A stretch of DNA of 64,000 bases from Paramicrobacterium humi (GCF_900105715.1 NZ_FNRY01000001.1:1860001-1924000), one strand, 5' to 3'; positions 25,669-35,665 are shown, numbered from the stretch's first letter. The notes: a model not told the origin generated them from the letters alone. Numbers and translations are program-made.

Positions 25669-27501
25669 ATGACTTCTCCCGCCGCCGACAGCCCCCTCGA
25701 CGTCCTGCAGCGTGTCTTCGGATACGACGCGTTCCGCGGGCAGCAGGCGGAGATCGTCGAGCACGTCGCCGACGGCGGCGACGCCGTCGTGCTCATGCCC
25801 ACGGGCGGCGGCAAGAGCCTGTGCTACCAGATCCCCGCGCTCCTGCGCGAGGGCACGGGAATCGTCGTCTCGCCGCTCATCGCCCTCATGCACGACCAGG
25901 TCGAGGCGCTGCGCGCCGTCGGCGTGCGCGCGGCCTACCTCAACTCAACCCAGTCGCCCGGGGAGCGCGCCGACGTCGAGCGCGCCTACCTCGCCGGCGA
26001 ACTCGACCTGCTCTACGTCGCGCCCGAACGGCTCAGCTCCGAGCAGACCAAGCGCTTCCTCGGCGGCGGGCGCATCGCCCTGTTCGCGATCGACGAGGCG
26101 CACTGCGTCTCCCAGTGGGGCCACGACTTCCGCCCCGACTACCTCGCCCTCTCCGAGCTCGCCGAGCGCTGGCCCGACGTGCCGCGCATCGCGCTCACCG
26201 CGACGGCGACCGAGGCGACCCACGCCGAGATCACGCAGCGGCTCGAACTGGGGCAGGCGCGGCACTTCGTCGCGAGCTTCGACCGGCCGAACATCCAGTA
26301 CCGCATCGTGCCCAAGCGCAACGTGCGCAGCCAGCTCATCGACTTCATCCGTGCCGAGGGCGAGGGGGCGTCGGGAATCGTCTACGCGCTCAGCCGCAAG
26401 AGCGTCGAGCGGACGGCCGAGCAGCTCACCGCAAGCGGCATCCCCGCGCTCCCGTATCACGCGGGTCTCGACGCTGCGGTGCGCGCCGAGACGCAATCGC
26501 GGTTCCTGCGCGAGGACGGCCTCGTGATCGTCGCGACAATCGCTTTCGGCATGGGCATCGACAAGCCCGACGTGCGCTTCGTCGCCCACATCGACATGCC
26601 GAAATCCGTCGAGGGCTACTACCAGGAGACCGGGCGCGCGGGCCGAGACGGCGAGCCGTCCGTCACGTGGCTCGCCTATGGACTGCAGGACGTCATCCAG
26701 CAGCGTCGCATGATCGAGGACTCGCCGGGCGACCTCGCGCACCGGCGCCGCGCCTCACAGCACCTCGACGCCATGCTCGCGCTGTGCGAGACGGTGCAGT
26801 GCCGCCGCGTGAACCTGCTGCGCTACTTCGGGCAGGCGGCGCAGCCGTGCGGCAATTGCGACACGTGCCTCGAGCCGCCCGCCATCGTCGACGGCACGAT
26901 CCCGGCGCAGAAGCTGCTGTCCACGATCGTGCGGCTCGAGCGCGAACGCGGTCAGCGATTCGGCGCCGGGCAGATCATCGACATCCTTCGCGGCACCGCG
27001 ACCGCGCGCACGCGCCAGCACGGACACGACAGCCTCAGCACATGGGGGATCGGCGCGGACCTCGGCGATCAGAGCTGGCGCGGCATCGTGCGGCAGCTGC
27101 TCGCGCAAGGGCTCCTCGCGAGCCGCGGGGAATACGGCGTGCTCGGGCTCACCGAGGCGAGCACGGGAGTGCTGCGCGGCGAGACGACGGTGATGCTGCG
27201 CGACGAGCCGGAGCGCAGCCCGCGCGTGCGGTCCCGCCGCCGGGACAGCGCGCTCGAGCTCGAGCCTGCCGCGCTCGAGCTGTTCGAGGCGCTCCGCGAG
27301 TGGCGGGCCGGGCAAGCGCGCGAGCAGTCCGTTCCCGCCTACATCGTCTTCGGCGACGCGACGCTGCGCGAGATCGCCGCGGCGCGACCGAGCGATCGAG
27401 CCGGTCTCGCCGGCATCAGCGGCATCGGCGAGAAGAAGCTCGACCGCTACGGCGACGCCGTTCTCGAGGTCGTGAGCGCTCACGCGGCGCTGGGCGCGTG
27501 A
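25669..27501 (+). CDS. recQ: ATP-dependent DNA helicase RecQ
   Basis: A 610-residue 3'-5' DNA helicase for recombination and fork repair. Motif 0 is FGYDAFRGQQAEIV, Walker A PTGGGKSLCYQ, the DEAH box IDEAHCVSQWGHDFRPDY, and motif VI QETGRAGRDG. The zinc-binding RQC region has C at ETVQCRR and CGNCDTC. A winged helix and an HRDC domain (ELFEALREWR...GISGIGEKKLDRYG) follow. Start is uncertain: ATG at 25669 gives the usual N-terminus but its G-rich site touches the codon; in-frame ATG at 25639 adds ten residues. The 3' end overlaps the convergent dehydrogenase-like gene by 22 nt. Confidence 0.95.
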   Translation: MTSPAADSPLDVLQRVFGYDAFRGQQAEIVEHVADGGDAVVLMPTGGGKSLCYQIPALLREGTGIVVSPLIALMHDQVEALRAVGVRAAYLNSTQSPGERADVERAYLAGELDLLYVAPERLSSEQTKRFLGGGRIALFAIDEAHCVSQWGHDFRPDYLALSELAERWPDVPRIALTATATEATHAEITQRLELGQARHFVASFDRPNIQYRIVPKRNVRSQLIDFIRAEGEGASGIVYALSRKSVERTAEQLTASGIPALPYHAGLDAAVRAETQSRFLREDGLVIVATIAFGMGIDKPDVRFVAHIDMPKSVEGYYQETGRAGRDGEPSVTWLAYGLQDVIQQRRMIEDSPGDLAHRRRASQHLDAMLALCETVQCRRVNLLRYFGQAAQPCGNCDTCLEPPAIVDGTIPAQKLLSTIVRLERERGQRFGAGQIIDILRGTATARTRQHGHDSLSTWGIGADLGDQSWRGIVRQLLAQGLLASRGEYGVLGLTEASTGVLRGETTVMLRDEPERSPRVRSRRRDSALELEPAALELFEALREWRAGQAREQSVPAYIVFGDATLREIAAARPSDRAGLAGISGIGEKKLDRYGDAVLEVVSAHAALGA

Positions 27502-28328
27502 TTGCCGTTCGGGCAGGCGCGCCCCGCTGAGGCGCGCGTCGCGCTGTGCGCCGTGAGCCACTCGTTGAACGTCTCGGTGCCGACGCGCGCATCGGGCACG
27601 AGGTTCGAGCCGAACCGCAGGTAGCGGCCCATGGCGGTGAACAGCGGCACGGGGATCATGACGGCGGAGCGGCCGGTCTTGCGCAGCCACAGCGCCGTCA
27701 GCTCTCGGGCCGTCGCGATCTGCGGACCGCCGATCGACACGACCCGATCGTCTCCCGTGTCACCGAGCGCGTCGACGATCACCGTCGCGACATCGTGCGC
27801 GTTCATGGGCTGGAAGCGCGCGCGGGAGCTTGTCGGGATGATGCGCCACTTCGCCGCGCGCAGGGCGAAGTCGTGCAGCATGTCGAAGAGCACCGTGAAC
27901 CGCACGACCGTGACCGGCGCGCTCGAGTCGAGATAGAGCCCCTCCTGATCGGTCTTCGCGGCGAAGTACTCCGCCGTGCTCTGGTCGCAGCCGACGCTCG
28001 AGACCAGCACGACGCGCGACACGCTCGCCCGCTCGGCGGCATCCGCGATCTGCTGAGCGCCGATGCGGAAGATCGCCTGCGCGACCGTCGACACCCCGTC
28101 GAGACTGTCGACGATGGCGTCGGAGCCCGCGACGATCGCGTCGAGCTGCGCCGTCGTGGAGTTGTAGAGATCGCACGCGTGGTACTCGACCCCGGCGACG
28201 TGATCGGCATCACCCGGCCGGGGGCGATGCCGCGACACCGACACGACGGAGTGCCCGCGGGAGACGGCTTCCGCGACGACGGCTCGGCCGACCGTTCCTG
28301 TTCCGCCGAAAACGACGACTCTGACCAT
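27480..28328 (-). CDS. NAD(P)-binding Rossmann-fold reductase-like protein (atypical SDR)
   Basis: A 282-residue atypical short-chain dehydrogenase / NmrA-like protein. The dinucleotide motif is VVVFGGTGTVGRAVV at the N-terminus, with VSRHRP after the second strand. The substrate region has SSVGCD and NAHDVATVIVDAL. ATG at 28326-28328 follows an AGAGGG sequence. Substrate unknown. It overlaps the 3' end of recQ in convergent orientation. Confidence 0.82.
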   Translation of the reverse strand: MVRVVVFGGTGTVGRAVVAEAVSRGHSVVSVSRHRPRPGDADHVAGVEYHACDLYNSTTAQLDAIVAGSDAIVDSLDGVSTVAQAIFRIGAQQIADAAERASVSRVVLVSSVGCDQSTAEYFAAKTDQEGLYLDSSAPVTVVRFTVLFDMLHDFALRAAKWRIIPTSSRARFQPMNAHDVATVIVDALGDTGDDRVVSIGGPQIATARELTALWLRKTGRSAVMIPVPLFTAMGRYLRFGSNLVPDARVGTETFNEWLTAHSATRASAGRACPNGNHAPSAA

Positions 28329-28601
28329 GCGCTGGCCCTCTAACTTTCTGCAGTTCAGGGGGTTCACCGGATGGGAGGGGGCTTGTGGTTACATTTGACA
28401 GCTTCGCCGACCCCTCAAGCTACGCCCAGTACGGGGGGATCGACTTTGTCCGTTTCGGCATCGGCGAGGGGCGGATGCTGTGGGGCAGCCACAACAACGA
28501 TGCCGGGGTCGCGCGCCTCTTTGTAGCCGGGTCACGGCCGGCTGTCGCCGGGCGGGAGCGCGACCTACCGTGAGAGGAAACGTGGCGAAAGGCAGGCATT
28601 C

Positions 28602-30731
28602 ATGGTGGAACGAGTCTCGAACGCGCACGGCGACGTCGAGGAAGTCGCCAACGTTCACGAAGTCGTCAACACAGGGCCGATCCGCGTTCCGGGCGGCCTG
28701 CGCATCAAGCGGGCGGAGCTCGCCGAGAAGCTGCTCGGCAGCTGGCCCGAGATTCGCCGGTCGGCGAGGGAGCTCGCGGCGAAGCCCGAGATACAGCGCA
28801 TCGAGGGCCAGTCGATGGACGAGCACCGCGCGCGCGTGTTCGGCCAGCTGAAGCTGCTCGTCGAGGACGGGCAAGTGCTGCGCGCCTTCCCGAAGCGGCT
28901 CGGCGGCGATGAGGACGCGGGCGGCAACATCGCCGGTTTCGAGGAGCTCGTGCTCGCGGATCCGTCGCTGCAGATCAAGTCGGGCGTGCAGTGGGGGCTG
29001 TTCGGCGCCGCCGTGCTGCACCTCGGCACGCAGAAGCACCACGACGCGTTCCTGCCCGGCATCATGTCGCTCGAGGTGCCCGGGGCGTTCGCGATGACCG
29101 AGATCGGCCACGGCTCCGACGTCGCGTCGATCGCGACGACGGCGACCTACGATGCCGCGACGCAGGAGTTCGTCATCAACACGCCGTTCAAGGGGGCGTG
29201 GAAGGAGTTCCTCGGCAACGCCGCGAAGGACGGCATCGCCGCCGTCGTGTTCGCCCAGCTCATCACACAGGGCGTCAACCACGGGGTGCACGCGTTCTAC
29301 GTGCCCATCCGTGACGAGCAGGGCCAGTTCCTCCCCGGCATCGGCGGCGAGGACGACGGCCTCAAGGGCGGGCTCAACGGCATCGACAACGGCCGGCTGC
29401 ACTTCACCGACGTGCGCATCCCGCGCGACAACCTGCTGAACCGGTACGGCGACGTCGCCCCGGACGGCACCTACTCCTCGCCCATCGCGAGCCCCGGCAG
29501 ACGGTTCTTCACGATGCTCGGAACGCTCGTGCAGGGCCGCGTCTCCCTCGACGGCGCCGCGACGACGGCATCCGCCCTTGGCCTCACCATCGCGATCCGG
29601 TACGCCGACCAGCGCCGCCAGTTCACGGCCGGCTCCGACACCGATGAGGAAGTGCTGCTCGACTACCAGCGGCACCAGCGCCGGCTGCTGCCGCGGCTCG
29701 CGCAGACGTACGCGCAGACCTTCGCGCACGACAAGCTGCTGCGCCAGTTCGACGAGGTGTTCAGCGGGCGAGCGGACACCGACGACGACCGGCAGGACCT
29801 CGAGACGCTCGCCGCGGCGCTCAAGCCGTTGTCGACGTGGCACGCGCTCGACACCCTGCAGGAGTGCCGCGAGGCGTGCGGCGGGGCCGGCTTCATGAAC
29901 GCGAACCGGTTCACGAGCCTGCGCGCCGACCTCGACGTGTACGTCACGTTCGAGGGCGACAACAACGTGCTGCTGCAGCTGGTCGCCAAGCGCCTGCTGT
30001 CGGACTACTCCGGCAAGTTCCGCAAGGCCGACGCGGGGGCGCTCGCCCGCTACGTCGTCGGCCAGGCCGCCGACCGCGCCTACCACGGCAGCGGACTGCG
30101 CACGCTCGCGCAGACGCTCGGCGACTTCGGCTCGACCGCCCGCTCGGTGGGGCAGCTGCGGGAGACGAGAGTGCAGCGCGAGCTGCTGACCGACCGGGTC
30201 GAGTCGATGATCGCCGAGATCGGTCAGAAGCTGCGGCACGCGAGCAAGCTGTCGAAGGCGGATGCCGCCGCGCTGTTCAACTCGCAGCAGAACGCGCTCA
30301 TCGAGGCGGCGCGCGCCCACGGCGAGCTGCTGCAGTGGGAGGCGTTCACCGAGGGCCTCGAGTCGATCGTCGACGCGGACACGCGCCGGGTGATCACGTG
30401 GCTGCGTGACCTGTTCGGGCTCTCGCTGCTCGAGCGCCACCTCGAGTGGTACCTCATCAACGGCCGGCTCTCGGGCCAGCGCGCACAAGCGGTCACCGCG
30501 TACATCGACCGGCTCGTCGCACGACTGCGGCCCTACGCCGTCGAACTCGTCGACGCGTTCGGCTTCGCGCCCGAGCACGTGCGCGCGCCCATCGCCACCG
30601 ACGGGGAGCGCCAGCGTCAGGAGGAGGCGCGCGCGTACTACGCGGCGCTGCGCGAGTCCGGCGAGGCGCCCGTGGACGAGAAGGTGCTGCGCGACCGCGA
30701 GAAGGCGGCGAAGAAGCGCCAGATCGCGTAG
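28602..30731 (+). CDS. Acyl-CoA dehydrogenase/oxidase family protein (ACOX-type)
   Basis: A 709-residue FAD enzyme, long like acyl-CoA oxidases rather than the 380-residue dehydrogenases. It oxidises acyl-CoA to the 2-enoyl form in fatty-acid or branched-chain catabolism. Family stretches are AMTEIGHGSDVASIATTAT, GRRFFTMLGTLVQGRVSLDG, CREACGGAGFM and the catalytic-Glu region DVYVTFEGDNNVLLQLVAK. A C-terminal alpha domain (ACOX) follows. It stands alone with about 270 nt of upstream non-coding DNA, where TTGACA is seen at 28396. Confidence 0.9.
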   Translation: MVERVSNAHGDVEEVANVHEVVNTGPIRVPGGLRIKRAELAEKLLGSWPEIRRSARELAAKPEIQRIEGQSMDEHRARVFGQLKLLVEDGQVLRAFPKRLGGDEDAGGNIAGFEELVLADPSLQIKSGVQWGLFGAAVLHLGTQKHHDAFLPGIMSLEVPGAFAMTEIGHGSDVASIATTATYDAATQEFVINTPFKGAWKEFLGNAAKDGIAAVVFAQLITQGVNHGVHAFYVPIRDEQGQFLPGIGGEDDGLKGGLNGIDNGRLHFTDVRIPRDNLLNRYGDVAPDGTYSSPIASPGRRFFTMLGTLVQGRVSLDGAATTASALGLTIAIRYADQRRQFTAGSDTDEEVLLDYQRHQRRLLPRLAQTYAQTFAHDKLLRQFDEVFSGRADTDDDRQDLETLAAALKPLSTWHALDTLQECREACGGAGFMNANRFTSLRADLDVYVTFEGDNNVLLQLVAKRLLSDYSGKFRKADAGALARYVVGQAADRAYHGSGLRTLAQTLGDFGSTARSVGQLRETRVQRELLTDRVESMIAEIGQKLRHASKLSKADAAALFNSQQNALIEAARAHGELLQWEAFTEGLESIVDADTRRVITWLRDLFGLSLLERHLEWYLINGRLSGQRAQAVTAYIDRLVARLRPYAVELVDAFGFAPEHVRAPIATDGERQRQEEARAYYAALRESGEAPVDEKVLRDREKAAKKRQIA

Positions 30732-30737
30732 ACCGGG

Positions 30738-31397
30738 TCAGGCGGATGCCGCAGCCACGGCATCCGCCACCGTCTTGTTGCCCGACACGAGGTCGAACGT
30801 GCGCCCGACGGTCCCGCGGGCGGCGAGCAGCTCCGCGATGACCGCGGCGACGTCAGCGCGCGGGATCTCCCCGTGCGGCAGGGAGTACGCGAGATCGACG
30901 AAGCCCGTTCCCGGCTCGTCGATGAGGCGGCCCGGCCGGACTATCGTCCAGTCGAGCCGGCTGCCGCGCAACGCGTCGTCGGCCTCGCGCTTCGCGAGAA
31001 CGTACGCCGCCCACGTCTCGTCGCCCATCGGGTCCGGCTCGTTCTCGACGCCGATCGCCGAGACCTGCACGAAGCGGTGGACGCCCGCGAGGCTCGCGGC
31101 GGCCGCCGACTTGACCGAGCCGCCGAAGTCGACGGTGCGCTTGCGCTCCGCCCCGGAGCCCGCGCCCGCTCCCGCGCTGAACACGACGGCGTCAGCTCCC
31201 GTGAACGCGTCGGTGAGCTGCTCGACCGTGCCCGACTCGATGTCGAGAACGAACGGCGTCGCCCCCGCTGCTTCGACGTCGGCGGCGTGGTCGGGGTTGC
31301 GGATCACGGCGACGACCTCGTCGCCGCGGTCGACGAGCAGCTTCTCGAGCAGCAGCGCGATCTTGCCGTGCCCGCCGACGATGACGATGCGGTTCAT
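30738..31397 (-). CDS. NAD(P)H-binding SDR/NmrA-like protein
   Basis: A 219-residue Rossmann-fold protein. The motif IVIVGGHGKIALLLEKLL binds the cofactor, followed by AVIRNPDH, VFSAGAGAGSG, and the SDR-like SRLDWTIVRPGRLIDEPGTG. It resembles YhfK/YwnB-type putative oxidoreductases. ATG at 31395-31397 follows GGAGGTCCTC. The aldo/keto reductase gene lies 15 nt upstream in the same direction, so the two are probably an operon for redox or carbonyl detoxification. Confidence 0.87.
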   Translation of the reverse strand: MNRIVIVGGHGKIALLLEKLLVDRGDEVVAVIRNPDHAADVEAAGATPFVLDIESGTVEQLTDAFTGADAVVFSAGAGAGSGAERKRTVDFGGSVKSAAAASLAGVHRFVQVSAIGVENEPDPMGDETWAAYVLAKREADDALRGSRLDWTIVRPGRLIDEPGTGFVDLAYSLPHGEIPRADVAAVIAELLAARGTVGRTFDLVSGNKTVADAVAAASA

Positions 31398-31411
31398 GAG
31401 GACCTCCGGAA

Positions 31412-32413
31412 TCAGGACGGGCGGGCGGTGGGCGTGTCGGTCTTCGACGGGTCGCGCTCGACGAAGCTCCCAAGGGCCTCGTCGATGGCGTCGAGAACGT
31501 CCTGCTCGAGCGTCGTGCCCGAGGCCTTGACGTTGTCGGCGACCTGCTCGGGACGCGAGGCGCCGATGATGGCGGAGGCGACGTTCGGGTTGCTGAGCAC
31601 CCACGCGATCGCGAGCTGCGCGAGGGTGAGCCCGGCCTGCTCCGCGATCGGCGCGAGCTTCTGCACGGCCGCGAGAAGCTCGTCGTCGAGGAAGCGCGCG
31701 ACGGTCTTCGCGCCAGCGGCATCCGTCGCCCGAGAACCGGCCGGAGCCTCCTCGCCCGGCTTGTACTTGCCCGTGAGCACGCCTTGCGCGATCGGCGACC
31801 AGACGATCTGCGAGATGCCGAGCTCCTTCGAAGCGGGGACGACCTCCTCCTCGATCACGCGCCACAGCATGTTGTACTGCGGCTGGTTCGAGATGAGATG
31901 GATGCCGAGCTCGCTCGCGAGGGCGTGACCGGCGCGCAGCTGGTCGGCGGTCCACTCGCTCACGCCGATGTAGAGCGCCTTGCCCTGCCTGACGACGTCG
32001 GAGAACGCGAGCATCGTCTCCTCGAGCGGGGTCTCGGGATCGTACCGGTGCGCCTGGTACAGATCGACGTAGTCGGTGCCGAGCCGGCGAAGCGAGCCGT
32101 TGATCGACTCGAGGATGTGCTTGCGGCTGAGGCCCGAGTCATTCGGTCCTTTCGGGCCGGTCGGGCCCCACACCTTCGTGAAGATCTCGAGCGATTCGCG
32201 CCGCTGGCCCTTGAGGGCGTCACCGAGCACTTGCTCCGCCACCGTGTTGGCGTACACGTCGGCGGTGTCGAACGTTGTGATGCCGTGCTCGAGCGCGGCG
32301 CGCACGCACGCCGTCGCCACGTCGTTCTCGACCTGCCCGCCGTGCGTGAGCCAGTTGCCGTAGGTGATGTCGGAGATCTTGAGCCCGCTGTTGCCGAGAT
32401 ATCGATATGCCAT
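31412..32413 (-). CDS. Aldo/keto reductase (Kv-beta-like group)
   Basis: A 333-residue NADPH-dependent aldehyde/ketone reductase of the KCNAB/YghZ-like group. It begins YRYLGNSGLKIS and has FDTADVYANTVAEQVLG (catalytic Asp and Tyr), FTKVWGP (Lys), YQAHRYDPETPLEE (His), and ASAIIGASRPEQVADN at the C-terminus. The catalytic tetrad Asp-Tyr-Lys-His can be placed. It probably clears reactive carbonyls. Co-directional with the SDR gene. Confidence 0.92.
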   Translation of the reverse strand: MAYRYLGNSGLKISDITYGNWLTHGGQVENDVATACVRAALEHGITTFDTADVYANTVAEQVLGDALKGQRRESLEIFTKVWGPTGPKGPNDSGLSRKHILESINGSLRRLGTDYVDLYQAHRYDPETPLEETMLAFSDVVRQGKALYIGVSEWTADQLRAGHALASELGIHLISNQPQYNMLWRVIEEEVVPASKELGISQIVWSPIAQGVLTGKYKPGEEAPAGSRATDAAGAKTVARFLDDELLAAVQKLAPIAEQAGLTLAQLAIAWVLSNPNVASAIIGASRPEQVADNVKASGTTLEQDVLDAIDEALGSFVERDPSKTDTPTARPS

Positions 32414-32545
32414 GGCTTAACGCTACGGCTTCGCGCGCGGATGTCGAGGGGGCTGACAATGCGCACCCGATCGTGCACGGCACGGCGTTCACGGTGGTGA
32501 GAACTCCCCGTCGCGCGCGGCCGGCGTACGCGCTACCGTCAGAGC

Positions 32546-33502
32546 ATGCGAGAGATGTACCCCGAGATCGAGCCGTACGAGACCGGCCACCTCGACGTCG
32601 GCGACGGCCAGAGCATCTACTGGGAGACCAGCGGAAACCCGGACGGCAAGCCGGTCGTGTTCCTGCACGGCGGCCCGGGCGGAGCGACGAACCCGAACCA
32701 GCGCCGCGTGTTCAACCCCGAGAAGTATCGCATCGTGCTGTTCGACCAGCGCGGCTGCGGCAAGAGCACGCCGCACATGAGCGAGCCCGATGCGGATCTC
32801 TCGGTCAACACGACGTGGCACCTCGTCGGCGACATCGAGAAGCTGCGCGAGCACCTCGGAATCGAGCGCTGGCAGGTGTTCGGCGGCTCGTGGGGGAGCA
32901 CCCTCGCGCTCGCCTACGCCGAGACCCACCCCGAGAAGGTCACCGAGCTCGTGCTGCGCGGCATCTTCACCCTGCGCCAGGTCGAGATCGACTGGTTCTA
33001 CGAGGGCGGCGCGGCCGCGGTGTTCCCCGACCTGTGGGAGGGCTTCCTCGAGCCCGTCGCCGCGCAGGACCGCAAGCACCTGGTGCGCGCCTACTCCGAG
33101 CTGCTCGCCGACCCGGACCCCGAGGTGCACGTGCCCGCCGCGCAGGCGTGGTCGCGCTGGGAGTCCTCGACCATCACTCTGCTGCACAACGACACGAAGG
33201 TCGAGGAGTTCACGGAGCCCGCGTACGCGACCGCGTTCGCGCGCATCGAGAACCACTACTTCATGCACGGCGGCTGGATGGAAGACGGTCAACTGATTCA
33301 GGACGCCGCCAAGCTGCGTGACATCCCGGGCGTCATCGTGCAGGGACGCTACGACATGTGCACCCCCGTCATGACGGCCTGGGCGCTGCACAAGGTCTGG
33401 CCGGAGGCCGACCTGCAGATCATTCCCGACGCCGGCCACGCCTTCGACGAGCCCGGCATCCTCTCGGCCCTGATCGAGGCGACCGACCGCTTCGCGGAGT
33501 AG
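32546..33502 (+). CDS. pip: Prolyl iminopeptidase
   Basis: A 318-residue alpha/beta hydrolase that removes N-terminal proline from peptides. The oxyanion region is FLHGGPGGATNPNQRRVF, then FDQRGCGKSTPH, the nucleophile elbow GGSWGSTLALAYAETHP, and the catalytic His in IPDAGHAFDEPG. These are the standard marks of the PAP family. Preceded by about 130 nt. It is the last gene before the change of composition at the polysaccharide locus. Confidence 0.93.
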   Translation: MREMYPEIEPYETGHLDVGDGQSIYWETSGNPDGKPVVFLHGGPGGATNPNQRRVFNPEKYRIVLFDQRGCGKSTPHMSEPDADLSVNTTWHLVGDIEKLREHLGIERWQVFGGSWGSTLALAYAETHPEKVTELVLRGIFTLRQVEIDWFYEGGAAAVFPDLWEGFLEPVAAQDRKHLVRAYSELLADPDPEVHVPAAQAWSRWESSTITLLHNDTKVEEFTEPAYATAFARIENHYFMHGGWMEDGQLIQDAAKLRDIPGVIVQGRYDMCTPVMTAWALHKVWPEADLQIIPDAGHAFDEPGILSALIEATDRFAE

Positions 33503-33653
33503 TCAAAAACGTCTCGGTGTCCCCCTCACGCGGGGCATGCAAAACCTGAGGATCCTTCTAGTATTGAGGAACTGAGAAAAGCTCAGCTTTGCAGTCACTC
33601 AATCCGGTGGTCGCGTTTAAGCATGAGCGCACACGCATCGATGAGGGGCGAAC
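33503..33653 (+). promoter_or_regulatory. Upstream region of the polysaccharide locus
   Basis: The 151-nt gap between pip and the initiating transferase is clearly A/T-richer than upstream DNA. It holds an inverted repeat AAAGCTCAGCTTT (33578-33590), overlapping a small hairpin CTGAG-AAAAG-CTCAG (33572-33586). A promoter is expected but I cannot place -35/-10 elements with confidence. Confidence 0.4.
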
Positions 33654-35159
33654 ATGAGTCGGATCGAGTACAGATTTGCCACGCCAGCCTCTGTGTTCCG
33701 TCCGGCTTTCGATGTTCGGTCACGACTCCCACGAATCGTTGCCCCGGCCGTGTCGTGGAGGAGGCGGCTCCAGATCAGGTTGCTCGTGACGGATGCGCTG
33801 GTCGTCGCGCTTTCGATGGCGGTTTCGGCGACTGTAGCAACCGACGTGTCGGCTGTCACCGAGGTATTCGTCGACCCGCGAGGTCTCATTGCGGCGATCG
33901 TCGGTGTCGGTTGGCTCGCCACGCTCGCGGTCTTCCGCACGCGAAGCACGCCTCTGCTGGGGGTTGGAACTCGTGAATATAAGCGGATTCTGAACGCGTC
34001 AGTTCTCTATTTCGGAATGGTCGCGATCGTTTTCATTCTGGTGCCTGTGGCGGATCCCCGCGCGCTCTTCGCGGTCGCTCTACCGGCGGGAACAGTCAGT
34101 CTGCTAGCCAGCCGGTGGAGTTGGCGCCGATGGCTCAACCACCAGCGGCGCTATGGGAACTACCTCTCGCGCGCAATTGTCGTGGGCGACCGAGCCGACG
34201 TCTCATACGTCGCCCAGGAGCTCGAACGGACGAGTAGCGCCGCTTACAGCGTCGTCGGCGCTGCTGTCTTCGACGGTGACGAGCAACCCGTATCAGGGCT
34301 CATTGCAACGGTCCCGATCGTGGCACACCCTGACAAAGTCGCCGAGGCCGTCGGTCGTCTCGATGCGGATTCTGTCATCGTGGCCAGCACGAACAAGGAC
34401 GATGTCGACTACATTCGCGATCTTAGCTGGAAGCTCGAGACGCGCGGGATCTCGCTTGTTGTCGCACCGCGGCTGACAAACGTCGCCGGGAGCCGCATCC
34501 AGTTCCGAGCCGTCGACGCTCTGCCTCTCCTCCAGGTCGACCTTGCTAGCTACGACGGTTGGCGGTATGTCATGAAGCGGTCTTTCGACATTCTCATGTC
34601 GGCCGCGGCATTGCTCGTTCTCGCGCCCATCATGCTCATCATCGCGATATTCGTGCGCCTCGACAGCGAGGGGCCCGCGCTCTTCCGACAGGAGAGGGTC
34701 GGCAAAGACGGCCAGACGTTCACAATGCTCAAGTTTCGCTCGATGGTTCACAACGCCGACGACGATATCGACCGACTTCTCGAACAGAATGATTGTTCCG
34801 GAGTGCTCTTCAAAATGCGTTCGGATCCTCGTGTGACGCGTGTCGGACACTTCTTAAGAGCGCACTCTCTCGATGAGTTGCCGCAGTTTCTCAACGTCTT
34901 GCGTGGAGACATGAGCGTGGTTGGTCCACGGCCGTCGCTCCAACGGGAAGTTCAGAACTACGAGCGGCATGTTCGCCGGCGCATGAATATCAGGCCCGGG
35001 ATCACAGGGCTGTGGCAAGTCAATGGTCGCTCCGACCTGGACTGGGAAGAGAGCGTCCGCCTCGACCTCTACTATGTCGAGAACTGGACTCTATGCACGG
35101 ACCTCTCGCTCATCTGGAGAACGGTTCGCGTCCTCTTTCGCCCTGTTGGGGCATATTGA
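33654..35159 (+). CDS. Exopolysaccharide polyprenyl glycosylphosphotransferase
   Basis: A 501-residue membrane enzyme that puts the first sugar-1-phosphate on undecaprenyl phosphate and so begins repeat-unit synthesis. The N-terminal half has five hydrophobic segments and a CoA-binding-like domain. The C-terminal catalytic part has KRSFDILMSAAALLVLAPIML, GPALFRQERVGKDGQTFTMLKFRSM, DELPQFLNVLRGDMSVVGPRP, and ITGLWQVNGRSDLDWEE, typical of WbaP/WcaJ/CpsE. Which sugar is used cannot be told. It opens the locus. Confidence 0.94.
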   Translation: MSRIEYRFATPASVFRPAFDVRSRLPRIVAPAVSWRRRLQIRLLVTDALVVALSMAVSATVATDVSAVTEVFVDPRGLIAAIVGVGWLATLAVFRTRSTPLLGVGTREYKRILNASVLYFGMVAIVFILVPVADPRALFAVALPAGTVSLLASRWSWRRWLNHQRRYGNYLSRAIVVGDRADVSYVAQELERTSSAAYSVVGAAVFDGDEQPVSGLIATVPIVAHPDKVAEAVGRLDADSVIVASTNKDDVDYIRDLSWKLETRGISLVVAPRLTNVAGSRIQFRAVDALPLLQVDLASYDGWRYVMKRSFDILMSAAALLVLAPIMLIIAIFVRLDSEGPALFRQERVGKDGQTFTMLKFRSMVHNADDDIDRLLEQNDCSGVLFKMRSDPRVTRVGHFLRAHSLDELPQFLNVLRGDMSVVGPRPSLQREVQNYERHVRRRMNIRPGITGLWQVNGRSDLDWEESVRLDLYYVENWTLCTDLSLIWRTVRVLFRPVGAY

Positions 35160-35665
35160 GCGGCGTTCGACGGAATGATTTTGACTGGTCGCCGTAACAC
35201 CCCAGCGCGGCGATTCGCGATGGGCGTACGGCAAGAAGCACACTCTTAAGGCGCCAGGCGAATTGCACGAGCTGGCCTGAACTCTCGCACCTAGTGAAGC
35301 GGGACTTGCGGAGACGGATCGCATCGGACGTGACGCCGATCGCGGCTGCGTAAGCGGCGCGCGCGTCGTGGCCGATGGACCCGCTGGTTCCGTCGCGCTG
35401 GCAGTGTGCCGCCACCCAGGGGAGACCTCGGGGCACCTAACTTGGCCGAGCATGAGGCGCCCCCCCGGAAGCAAGGTCGATCACATAGCAATCAAGGGCA
35501 TGTCACTGGGGACGGCGTCCGCAGCGAGGCGCCTCGCTGCGTCCGCGAAAAGCTCGGCTTCAGACCCCAGCCGAGGTTTTCGAGGAGCGTCTATGCCCGC
35601 CAAAACAACACAGTGCTGCCTCGACTGACGGAGCTCGCGCGCCTCGGGATCGACCACTCCAGACG
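35160..35665. other. Non-coding stretch with no recognised gene
   Basis: About 506 nt between the initiating transferase and the BY-kinase stop. Several short open frames occur on both strands (up to about 128 codons), but none resembles a family I know and none has a good ribosome-binding site. It may be the decayed remains of a gene or mobile element at the edge of the locus. No inverted-repeat ends were found. Confidence 0.5.

Noticed and set aside
28385-28573. 62-codon open frame before the acyl-CoA oxidase gene
   Set aside because: No ribosome-binding site, no familiar sequence, and composition like non-coding DNA; more likely part of the promoter region.
33521-33540. Weak CCCC/GGGG stem after pip as a terminator
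   Set aside because: Stem of only four to five pairs with an imperfect loop; not enough to call.
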